A stretch of 64,000 nucleotides of DNA from Angiostrongylus vasorum (lineage: Eukaryota; Nematoda; Chromadorea; Rhabditida; Metastrongylidae): NCBI GenBank assembly GCA_018806985.1, contig JADANN010000456.1:310001-374000 (forward strand), read 5' to 3'. The notes beneath the pieces are model-generated. The model was not told the origin of the DNA. It saw nothing but the letters and a program-made list of their open reading frames with translations, and did not search any database. Of this stretch, positions 33,357 through 44,200 are shown piece by piece. A program made the position numbers and the translations under genes. The first letter of the stretch is position 1. Every line of letters begins with the position of its first letter.

Positions 33357-34159
33357 TTCCCATCGCAAGTTTTCCTCTACCTTTTTCCAGTACTTTCAGT
33401 ATCTCGTGTGGATGTGATTGATATTCACAACCCATACGAAGACGATACTGGGTTTCGCAACGTTATGTATACAATTGAGCATATTCACTATTTTAAGGTA
33501 ACGAGAAACTTTCGTTTCCATAGAAACATCCAAACAGAACTCTGGCCATTGAAAAACCTGTTTAGAGTCCGTACAGCCTCAATCCGCTTGCTCCCGTCTT
33601 TTTCATGCCATCTGATAAGTCAAGATGTTTTAATATAGACAGCGGAAAAGAATATATCTTAGCAGGTAATGATTATTATGTTCTTTACTATCGTTGAAAT
33701 GGTGCATGATTTGGTCTCGAAATTAGCTGCTCAGAACTATAGCTAGAAGACAAATTCCGTAGCACTTGGTAATAGTAATGGTTCAGTTCAGTTGAGTAAT
33801 CTTCTCGATTATGCAATTCTTCATCACCTGTACAAAATCGTTGACACACAAGCGTTCATTTCGTAGAAGATGATGAAACTCTTTAATTAGAGCAGCTGTT
33901 ACTCCAAGACAGACTTGTTATTAGCCCAGGCATTGATCAGTAATCCGCTGTTCCTTAGTGAACACGTGCGAGATTTTTGTTTTTTTATTTATTTAGAGCG
34001 GATGACCTATCGGTGGATTTCGCGTTCCTGAGGGCCTGGAGAGGTAATGTTCACTACGAGCCTGCCAGCCAGTTACCTTATAATCCTAATAGAAAGACAA
34101 CAAAGCTTAAATTTCAGTCGCGTTGGAAACAAAACAGCTTTTCCATACGCTCACTGTAG
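33007..34159 (+). CDS. Divergent TIMP-like secreted protein lacking the C3-C99 disulfide, 4 exons
   Basis: Exons 33007-33118, 33400-33497, 33566-33665 and 33999-34159 have GT-AG introns and phases 1, 0, 1, exactly as in the TIMP genes at 13575 and 23686. They sum to 157 codons with the TAG (156 aa). The signal peptide ends SSAMA and the mature protein starts CNW instead of CxC. Matching features are AICAADWVSRVDV, IEHIHYFK, SRCFNIDSGKEYILA and LSVDFAFLRAW. Cysteines remain at residues 21, 33 and 91 only. The C1-C70 pair is kept; both members of C3-C99 are replaced (W at the first site, A in DFAFL at the second); and C13 remains while its partner C124 is missing. The wedge is therefore altered and zinc-directed inhibition may be lost or changed. 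Reading frame and splice sites are intact, arguing against a simple pseudogene. Expression is unknown. Confidence 0.78.
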
Positions 34160-34249
34160 TTTTCTATGTGGAGAAAACTGCACAGCGTTCACGTCGATGG
34201 GCTATAAGCCTTTCTTACGTTGAAATCTCAGTATCAGATATTGTGTGAG

Positions 34250-34760
34250 CTCCCGCGTGATTACGAGGGAGTCTTGCCTGCCTACTATTTTTTGGACTCT
34301 TGGAATTTATCCAAAATGCTTCGCTGGTTGAAGATACAGATTCCTGTGCGAAAGTAGTGATTTTACTTTAAAATTTCCGTCTCGCCTTCGCGTCCTTTGT
34401 CTGCCTCGTGGAGTGTTCTGTTTAACATTAGGTCTCCCAACTAGGTGCCACCGTACCCGAACTCACGCAATCATCTTCTCTAACATTAGGACAAATTATG
34501 CACTTCTACACTTCATGCAGACGGCCATAGAAGCGGTTATGACCTAGTTGGCATTTTAGGGTGTTCGGTGGTAATTCAACCACTGCTACGGATTTCTCGT
34601 CACCGGATCTTTCTGAGCAACGTTTTACGTATTCATTTATCTCGTTGGAAATAATGGGCAGGATAAACGGGACCTTATTTTCGCTAGCCTTCCGACGTTT
34701 TAGCGCCTCATCGTGGATGGGAGATGTTCTTGAGTGTCGAGCTGCGATGTACATGGGACG
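34250..34760 (-). mobile_element. Penelope-like element fragment: linker and GIY-YIG tail
   Basis: On the minus strand, NKVPFILPIISNEINEYVKR (about 34670-34610), ELPPNTLKCQLGHNRFYGRL (about 34570-34515), then CPNVRE-like and YSTRQTKDAKAR-like text correspond to the PLE linker and degenerate GIY-YIG region. The upstream part merges with repeat family 3 at 34690-35005. Inactive. Confidence 0.65.
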
Positions 34761-35005
34761 AATTCACATCTCCACCAGCGTCTCCCAAGCTGAGCAGGAG
34801 CCCGGCGTTTCTATGAGGAAACCAACTTAGAGTAAGCCAATACCAGGATCCACCATCGTCATGGTATCAAACTAGTCTCGAGAACTCTCGAATAACTTCG
34901 AGACTCCAGGCAACCAAAATGGCTAAACCAGCAAAACTGAGAAACAATGGGAATTATGGTAAGCCTGCACAACCAGTGAAGACGGGCCATCCAAGTACCC
35001 AAGTG
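34690..35005 (+). repeat. Dispersed repeat, family 3
   Basis: Matches 16085-16455 in the same orientation (GAGTGTCGAGCTGCGATGTA ... CGGGCCATCCAAGTA). Continuous with the PLE fragment at 34250-34760, the best evidence that family 3 is PLE-derived. Confidence 0.65.
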
Positions 35006-35009
35006 AGTA

Positions 35010-36029
35010 TTCTTGCTAGACATATAGTTTGGGAGCATGGATCTTCATCGAAACCTATTCCGAGGAGCTACCATTTCGTAGCCACTGGAAATGCTTATTT
35101 GCCGCTGCAAGTTCACTTCCTTCTACTCTCTCCCTGTGCCCATACTGAAGTTGGAGTTCTAAATAGTACTGTCGTGTGTGCTTATCAAGAAAACAGCGAA
35201 TTATTGACCAAGTAGATGTTTTTTCATCTACACCATTACTCGAATGTTCTGTGCTTGAAAATTGTGTAATAATTCAGGGAAAAAATTGTTCTCAAAGATG
35301 AAGTTTCATGAGACGCTGGATATTCAATGCTATTTAGCCTTATTTCCTTGATTTTAAATTACGTTGCATTTCATGCCTGGAAGGCGCAAAGTGTAACTTC
35401 AAACAATAAGGACACAATAAGGGATTCAAGACTTGATAGAGCTATATAATTTAAGGAAAAATTGGAAATGACTATACACTACGTGGCACCTGTTGAACTC
35501 AAGTGACTGACCATGGCCGTCGTGGAGTCCAGAAATGGCACACCATCTCAGAGGCACTGCTGACCACTCTGCAGACATACCAATGCTGAGTTTCTGCACC
35601 AGCATAATAAAAAACAAACAGCATTCGTGCTATTTTTTATCGTTATAAAGCAAAATGGTTACAGAATAGGTAGAACATCACTTCCGAAAAGAGTTCTAAT
35701 AAAATCGCTTAACACAGTGGTATTTATGTGATGTACAACCATGAGGATACTGAGATATAAACAAAACTTGGGTTATTGCTGATAGCACAGATGGAGTAAA
35801 AAAACTGGCTTAGAGAAAAGAAAACCAAGGACCTCGACTTGTGTGGTGGATGGTACGTAAGCCTCCCGCAAACGTAAGCTGTTTACAAAAAAAAATGCGA
35901 AGTGAAGTGGTAACTTGACTGTTTCGGATGCTTGCAACTTTTATTGTCTAGCATTCTACGAAAAAATAGGACCTTAAATAGCAAGTCCTTCAAAACGTTT
36001 ACCGCTAAATCGTAGTTGGGTGTATTCCT
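35010..36029. other. No recognised gene; partial foldback-like piece near 35730-35880
   Basis: Only weak repeat similarity is visible (ACAACCATGAGGATACTGAG and ATTGCTGATAGCACAG, both also found in the foldback elements). No coding region recognised. Confidence 0.4.
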
Positions 36030-36390
36030 GGGATGTCAGCCTGCGATGTACAGCTGGGAGTTAATCAGCCAGCAAAGCCTCCCGAGCTGAAAAAGAAGTC
36101 CCACGTTCCCGTCGAAAAACCCAGTTTAGGATAAGCCAACACCAGGAGCCATCACCGTCCTGGTATCAAACTAGAACTAGTCGCATGGTGACAAATCTCC
36201 TTCTGACCCATAGACGCGGCGACTGCATAGGGTGGTGACTTTGCCCTGGCTGACGTCGGTACTCCAGGGAACCGCAATGGCTAAACCAGAAAAATCTCCG
36301 GATAATGGAAATTATGCTGGAGCACGCACAAACCCTGAGGACGGGTCATCCAAGTATCGAAGTAAGTGAGTAACTGTAACTAGTTTTTTC
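36030..36390 (+). repeat. Dispersed repeat, family 3
   Basis: GGGATGTCAGCCTGCGATGT at the start and GGGTCATCCAAGTATCGAAG at the end, with the same internal blocks as the other copies. Confidence 0.65.
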
Positions 36391-37174
36391 AGCGCTGTTA
36401 TGCACAACAAATCGATTAAAACCGCCTAAAAACAACGATCAAACTAGGAAACGTGTGTACTAGTCATCAAATAGGATAGTTGTTAGTTCCTAAGAAACGT
36501 AATGTGGACACTTGCAGTGCAAGAGAAAGATGTGTCCTTAAATACGAACTTGCTTATTGGTTCTATCAGCGCTCCGAGCAATGATGCTTTCCATTTGTTC
36601 GGTTTCTGGGGATAAATCTGTAAAAATCATTCCTTGGGTCAGGTATGTGTTGAATTACGCTTACAATACCTAACGAGAATAAACTTATTGTGTACTCTTA
36701 ACGACTGGAGGTATAACAATACCAAACACTATAGTTGATATCTTAACATACTTGGTCAATTGAATGGCAAGTATTTTTTATCCAAAAGTGACTTACAGAG
36801 TGTGATGAACTACCTTAGTGACTTTCACTTCAAGAACAGCACAGACTTGGCGGAACCAAAGTTTTCACCTTTTCAGCACCGATTTTCTGATAGCGCATTC
36901 GCGACAGTGCAAATCGTACGCGGTTCCCACGTGCGAGAGATTCCCGGACAATATGATTCATCTGTCATTCATAGAATTCAAATTATTTATTGTTTTGCTA
37001 TAAGTTTTGAATTCAGTCAACAGCCTACCAAGAAAACTGTTGTTCTGGGCATAGTTCAAGCAGGGTTATTCTCTAGACTTATTGCAAAACCGACTTTCCT
37101 TCAACCTCAGTATTACTAACCAAAGTGTATTCTTTCATTGATAAGCTTACACGGGATTGATAAACAATTTTCAA

Positions 37175-37207
37175 TCGGCTACGTTTCAACGTCTTCGTCT
37201 TCATCAG
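37175..37207 (-). other. Hammerhead-ribozyme-like core motif
   Basis: CTGATGA, the exact hammerhead consensus, is followed 12 bases later by GAAACGTAGCC on the minus strand, beside a CCGACTTTC retroelement end. Stem pairing not verified. Confidence 0.35.
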
Positions 37208-39764
37208 AACCGATGATCCGAGTCGATAGTCCGTGGTTCTTCTTCGTCTCGATGTGGCGTCTTCGCTTTCACATCGAGTTGTGTCTTCGTCAGCGGACCA
37301 TCTCTTGAACTCTACACTTACTACTGCACATATCGTTCTTTGGACGAAGCATATATGGCTGTTTTTTTCACTAATGATTTTGACGCATTCAGAACTCTCA
37401 AAGAAACCATCAGCAAACGAATCATCGAAACACTTCGAAAACGCAACAGAGATGGGTCGATCAGGTAATACGAAGAGTGGACCACTGATGCATATAAACA
37501 GCAGAATCGATTCTGACAGGATGCAAGCACTTTCTAGGACGGCCACAAAAAAAGATGCTTGCAGCTAACATTGATCAACTGTATTTGTTTGCAGCTGTAT
37601 GCAGCTTTAAGAGTGTTTTATAGTTTACGGAATGATACTCGCAATGATACTCAAAACGTATCACCGATACGACGATGAGTGCCAATCAAGGAAACTAATG
37701 AAAATATGATGGAGCTCGCACCACCTTTAAAGACAAATGGTACTGTTGCAAAAGCAAATAAGGAACTCAGACCCTGTGAATAAGCTCGAAATTTAAGACT
37801 TTTAAGCATTATTTTAGATGACGTCCCATCACGTATTTATACTACGCGGATCATAGCATTTGCAGACAGTTCGCTTACTTGCATCCGTATTCCACGAATA
37901 TCTTCCGAATTTTGTGTATAGGTTCAACTGTGGTTCTAGGATACCTGGTCTTCTGAACGTTACTGAACTTTTTGTCGACCTTCCTAGAATCCTAGTATAG
38001 CAGCGCAGGGTGTTCGCAGATCTTCACTGTAGGTGTTCGTCATTTTTTGCTGACTGGAGTGAGTGATCCGATCCCAGACAAGTCGGCCATCAGTATCGCG
38101 ATCATGGAAAGATAGCAGTTTCGTTGGCCCGGTTGGGGGTCGAACTACTGCCTTGCGTGTACTAGACAGTATCGCACCCATACCATTAGGCAACCCGCTC
38201 CCTATGTTCCAGTAATTTCCAAACAGTGCTCACACATGCTCAAATAACCATATCCATGATGGTAGTGGCAGATTTCGAAAGGAATGGAGACTTATGAGTT
38301 GGCTGCCGTAAAAAAATGAAGATATGACGACGCAAGGTCTTCTACAGCACGCAATAGGCGGATCAGCCATAAGTGCAATCTGTATAGCAGACTCATGTTT
38401 AATAATGGCTGCTCAAGGGCGAACTGTAAGAGTTGAGGTAGTGAGACCACTTTTCAAACCGACTTTCATTAAACCTCGGCAAAAATAATCAACACCTTCT
38501 TCAATTATTAAGCATGTGTGATAATGGATGTGATACCAACCACAGCTGGAATGCAATGCCTGCCCAGAATGGATCATATTGGAGGCGGGGGATCGATTAA
38601 TACCCGTCCTGTTTAAAATAACACCTCTGAGTGAAGCCACCCATTCGAGCGGTGCTTCCTCCACGGGAATCGACTCGATACGACAACAACTAGCTGTGGA
38701 CCATCCACTCGAATCAGTGCAGCTCAAAAGAAAACGAAAGAGTCGAAACGTTTGCAGAATGAATCTTTTTTATCGTGTTTGCCTAATAATCGAAGAAGGT
38801 ATCAAAACTGCAAACTGTGAAAGACACAGATTACAAAGATTACAAACGACATATATAAACCTCACAATGTAGAAACCATTCACAGAAATTTCTGCGAGTA
38901 CGGGATTTTCGTAGTCGTATTGAGTCGAATCTCCTGGAGTAGAGCACCGAATGAGAACCGCAGTCGGTAGTGCCTCCACTCAAGCACTGATTGTTATAAG
39001 CTATTCGAAATTTTTTTCCGGTCAGAATAGCTTCGATAAAAAATCTAGTCATCGAATGTTTCTATATGCCAACATGTAAGTGTAAGCTTCCAGCTTTTGT
39101 ACGTAGACCGCCTAATCAGGGTGTTAACCGACCAATCGGCCGAGATGTGCCATTAAGATCGAAGCAGGGGATCCAGTGATTCTTCTTCGTTACTGACTCC
39201 AGTGTCATTCATATGGCACGAATCAGCCGCCGTTCCAGTCATACAATAATGAAACTCGTGAAAAGATTAGAAATGCTCAGGTATCACTTTTTACGTAGGC
39301 ATCACATTTTTCAACCAATTATATGACCTTCTGAGTTCGATGCCGATTTGTGTTTTCCAGATCAATCCCGTTGGTAGTTGATTGCTGATAGCACCGTTGG
39401 GATAAAATATTGGCCGCGAGAAAGGCAAAGTGAGGGGCCTCGCATAGTGTGATGGATAGGAGGTGAGTCTATGGAAAATGTAATTGCAAGATGGAAGCTC
39501 TCCTGAAGCTCCAAGTTTTGCTCAAAGTATACCTTTGTTTGTAGATGGGTAACCATGAACATGGTGACGTCGAAGAATGGGGAAGACTGCCATTAGAACA
39601 TTGATCCAAAAATAGAACATTCAAGGACTAAAGTCTATACATAAACATAATAGAACTGATCAGAACTAATAGTTTGTCAGTCGAAGCGAAACAGTTTCAC
39701 ACTATCTGGAATGTTAACCTTTATTCACTGCTTTTTACAATTTTTCACGGCAGGGTATTACGTG

Positions 39765-39930
39765 TAATACAACGACAACGACGCTGAGATATTTGCAAAA
39801 CTCCGGACTGCACGTCTGTGATGGGGAACGAACACGCTTTTACCCTTTCCAGGGGCTAACGCGTTCACCACCACTCCATACGGGTCTCTCGTTTCGCCTG
39901 TCTCTCAGCCAGTATCTAGAATACTACCTG
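39765..39930. mobile_element. Half foldback/MITE element
   Basis: GACGCTGAGATATTTGCAAAACTCCGG and GGGGCTAACGCGTTCACCAC blocks match one end of the foldback family; the other end is not present in inverted orientation nearby. Confidence 0.5.
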
Positions 39931-40589
39931 GAATATTTTTTAAAAACTTTCTTCACGAATACTTTATATCGGCTTCACTTTTTTACTACTGTATATACTT
40001 ACTATACTTATTATACGTTATACTACTTACTTTATACTACCTTATGCTTCAATACTTTATTTTTTAAGAAGCCTATCAATGACATCATTTCTATACACTC
40101 TGATAAGCATTTTATCCTTGAAAACTCTCGCGACGACGCCTAATTTCAGTTTGTTGCAGACTACACGCCTTATTTTTCGCTGTGCTCACTGTGACACCTA
40201 TGGATATCACACCGCCCACTCTGGCAGTTTTCATGCAACCTCGCCTGCTTTTGTTGTGATTTCCGCCCTATAGATTGGTTTCTATCTGCGTTACGACAGA
40301 ATTCTTGCGTTTATCTTGTCCTGAGTATGCTCCATTTTTATCTATATATCCTGCGATGTTTTTGGCGCAAATCAGCTCTTATGTATGAGTGAAAAAGGAC
40401 TCATCAGGTATGCAATCATAGTGCTTGATCGTAGCGTGGATGGGTGGCTAGTCGGTCATACCCTAACTTGATTTCCTTGTCAAAAGATCGAAGGCTCTAA
40501 TGACACTACGTATAGATAGGTTAGTCGTCCATCTATGTGCAATGGATTTCTGAGATATAAGGAGAATGTTCAGAATGCATGGCATGAAT

Positions 40590-40815
40590 TCTTATTTTTC
40601 TTAAGCAAAGTTGAAATACCAGGATGCAATACCGTCCTGGTATCCATCTAGTGGCATGGTGGCAAATCTCCCTCTGGTCCTCAAGTGCTGCGACTGCATG
40701 TGGTGGTGACGATCTGGAGTAGACTGAAGCAACAATACTTCGAAAAACTGGAAATTATGCTGTGGCTCGCACAACCATTGAAGACGGGCCAAATTCGTAA
40801 CTCTGGGCAACAATG
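40590..40815 (+). repeat. Dispersed repeat, family 3, partial
   Basis: Carries the CCAGGATG...ACCGTCCTGGTATC, GTGGCAAATCTCCCTCTGGT and GAAGACGGGCC blocks only. Confidence 0.55.
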
Positions 40816-41281
40816 GTATGAAGGCTTACCCTTAACTGCTCCTTAGTTGCTAGTCAAAAAAATTTCGATCCTAATGCCAGTATTTCTATAAATGCATTGA
40901 CTGGTGAATCGGGAACAAAAATCATCTTAAAAAAAACTATCGGGACCCTAATTTTACCACATTATTGTTGATTTTAGCACTAAAGCACAAGCACGCTCCA
41001 AACCAAGTTCCCCACCAGCTGTCCGTCCCTTTAATAGTTGCGCTCAGAATATATCATAACTATTTTTCTTTGTTCCATCCAAGACAGCTCTTAAGAAAAG
41101 TAAAGAAGTATTAATAAACCCTATGAAAATAGTTGTGTTCCGAACACGTTCTGAGCCATTGTGTACTGTTTTGACAACCAATCAATACTTAATTGTGCTG
41201 AATTTTCCATTTCCTTTGTTTTTGGTCTCGTATATCTTTCACATTCATAGAAGTTCTTCTACTTTTAGTTCTTTCCGGTCT

Positions 41282-44200
41282 ATGAGTGGACCTACGCTAG
41301 ATAAAGTTCTCATCGGTGTGCCTGATCGATGGATGCACTGCCCTAAAACTGGAAAGGTGAACGCCTTTTGTGGATGTCCCTTAGTTATGTGCAAGTTTCA
41401 CAAAGAATTATATTAATTCTTGTTATTATAACCTTTACTATAACTAAGGGTGGCCCGTGTGACCCATACACACGCGATCGATCCCAGCGCCCCAGGGTAG
41501 CTCTCATCACTCCAGGGTAGGTAAATTGGTACCAGAGTGGTCTGGGAGGATAGCAGTGCTAGCTCAATACATCGGTAGGCAACCGTGAGCCATTGTAAAG
41601 ACCAGATATGCATTCAGTCACCTCCAATGATGCTTAATGAAGTCGAATACATGGCGCATCTCTAAGGGATTTACCAACACCAAGAGGTTTATACTTTATC
41701 TTTATTATAACTTTTACCTAGCTTGTTACTGTTGAATAAAGAACGTCAGTAGTTTTGCTTTTCATAGCGACCTTGATCATCGATCTTATAAGTGCTGTTT
41801 TTCTATTTTTAGCTTTTCTACTAGTTTGCAGTACCTATGTCTGGTATCCAGCTTATGATTTCAGTAGACCTGACCTTGAGTATACGAAAAACGACCACAA
41901 TGATGCCGAGGTATTTGCAAAACTCCGAACCGCAGGTGTCTGCGGTGGGGAACGAACGCGCTATTGTCCTTTCCGGGGAGTAACGCGTTCACCACCATAC
42001 CATGCGGGTCTTTCATTTCTCCTGTCTTTCAGCCAGTTTTCTGTTGATCAGTGCCAGCAGCAATCACCCGTCAGTGGGATTGATCTGAGCAGTTTTTGAT
42101 CTATTCTTCAACAGTTTCAGAAATGGCAATCAATACTTCCTTGATTTTAAGTTATCAACAACGAAATTCTCTTGTTGTCCTTTTACATATTGGTCGTTTA
42201 TTGTTCATTGTTTTAGGTGATTGATGGACTATTCTTTCCTTTTAAAACTCCTTTGTGTGCTCTGTATGATGACCAAATTGAGAAAAGGTTGCGATTTTAT
42301 CCCGAGCACGTTTTTAACCATCCTTCAATCAAAGGAAGGAAACTGGGGCTGTGGATTGATCTCACCAAAACAGACCGCTACTATTTTGTTAAGGAGGTAT
42401 GTCTTTTGATATGATTTCTACTTTTTTTATCATTCATGTTTTTTTGCTTTCCTCAAGCCTTCCTTTCTATTACTCTATAGGTCCTCCGTCTTTCTGGTCT
42501 TCTTCCATCTTCCTACTATTTTCTTGTTGCAGTTATTCTTTTTTTTAACTAGTCGCTCTCTCCTTCATGAAAAGTGATATTTTCGCCCAGTTAGCCGTCT
42601 TCAGGTAGAAAGCCGGGGATGTATATATCGTAAAATACCTCTTGCTGGTCATGGATCATCACCTACAAAAGAGGAAACCGATCGTTTCATAAGACTTGTT
42701 CAGGGTTTCACTAAGGTAAGTAATCAAGAAATCATATGTTCCAAGAGTTCATCTACTATTTTTCGCAGCAGAAACTTGTGCTTTTAGGATCATCCAGGAG
42801 AAATTGTAGGTGTACACTGCACACATGGTTTCAATCGTACAGGTTTTCTTATAGCAGCATATATGGTCATTGCAAGGGTGAGCTATTCAATCCCTTGATT
42901 GAGTGGTTCGCGATCAATCTCATTTTGATCGTTAGAACTATCATGTTCCATCATTTCATTGTTTCTCTAGGATTGGGCAGTGGATTGTGCAGTATTGACG
43001 TTTGCTAAGGAACGTCCATGTGGGATATACAAGCAGGATTACTTGGTAGATCTGTTTGAACGTTATGGCGATCCGGATGATTGTTTAGAGGTTGGCATAT
43101 CTTTTTTCTGTGAATGAACAGACCAGTTTGTCGTTAAAATTTACCTCTGTGGAGCAGAATAGATAAAGGGATTTTACTTTCGGTATTTTCGAAAATTAAG
43201 CATCATTTTTTTTACTTTTTAGGCACCTAGTAAGCCATCTTGGGAATATGGTGATGCTGTTGGATATGACGATAGTACGGAAGCTTCTACAAGTGTGGCT
43301 GGTGAAGATGCTAAAGAAGTAGAAGATGAAGCAGGTCAGTGTAAAATATATGGCAGTTTTAATGAAAGTATATTAACAACAAAGTTTTATAAGTTATTAA
43401 GAAACTGGAAGTATTCCTGGGTGTCGGGCTGCGATGTACAGCGGGGTATTCATCTCCCCAGCAGGGTCTCCCGAGCTGGGGAAGAATCCGGCGTTTCCAT
43501 CAGGATGCCCAGCTAAGAGTAAATCAAAACTAGTACCAGGATTCACCAGCTTTCTGGTATCAAACTAGTCACATGGTGGCCAGTCTCCCTCTGTTCCACA
43601 AGAGCAGGGACTGCATGGGGTGGTGACGACCTGGGGGCAGAGTTTGGCTAGGCTGGCCTCGGGACTCCAGGGAACCACAATAGCTATACCAGCAGAATTC
43701 CGAAAATGTGGGAATTATGCTGTAGTCCGCACAACAAGTGAAGACGAACCGTTCAAGTATCTAAGTATTAGGAAGACCGGAACTGTTAATTCCATCTTTC
43801 GGAATAAAGTTTTGGTTTCCAAGGTAGTTAGATTTTAGAGACTTGTGAAGGGCCGCCTATTCTTACTTCGTTGTAACTTTTCTTCCTGGATTTATTTTTT
43901 CTAATTAAAAAAGTTATAGGCACAGTTCAAGGAAAGCAGTTCATGGATGGCTTGGTACAGGGTGCAGTTCTTATCAAGGATTCTTTAAAGAAAAAGATGC
44001 TCCAAGGCAAGATAAAAGAATTGTGTGGGGCGAAGAGAGATGGATTTCCTGGGCTGCAGCCCGTTTCGCTGGAAAAGTCTCGTGATAATGACAATTTGAA
44101 ATTGCTAGCGCAGCGGCCGTATATGGTATCCTGGAAAGCGGATGGAATGAGGTTGTTAAGTTTTCAAGATATGATTTTTCACTTGATCGTTTCTTCGTTC

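Larger units (their letters stand above)
36391..40589. other. Repeat debris; no recognised gene
   Basis: Contains short retroelement-end motifs: CCGACTTTCNTTNAACCTC near 37090 and 38458, also seen at 28630 and 48110, and CTGATGAAGACG...GAAACGTAGCC on the minus strand near 37175-37207. There is also a partial foldback end near 39765-39930. A 119-codon frame at 36760-37119 is open but overlaps the 37090 repeat end and has no recognised domain. Confidence 0.4.

Noticed and set aside
36760..37119. 119-codon frame as a gene
   Set aside because: Its end overlaps a dispersed retroelement-end motif at 37090, and no domain, signal peptide or splice context is evident.
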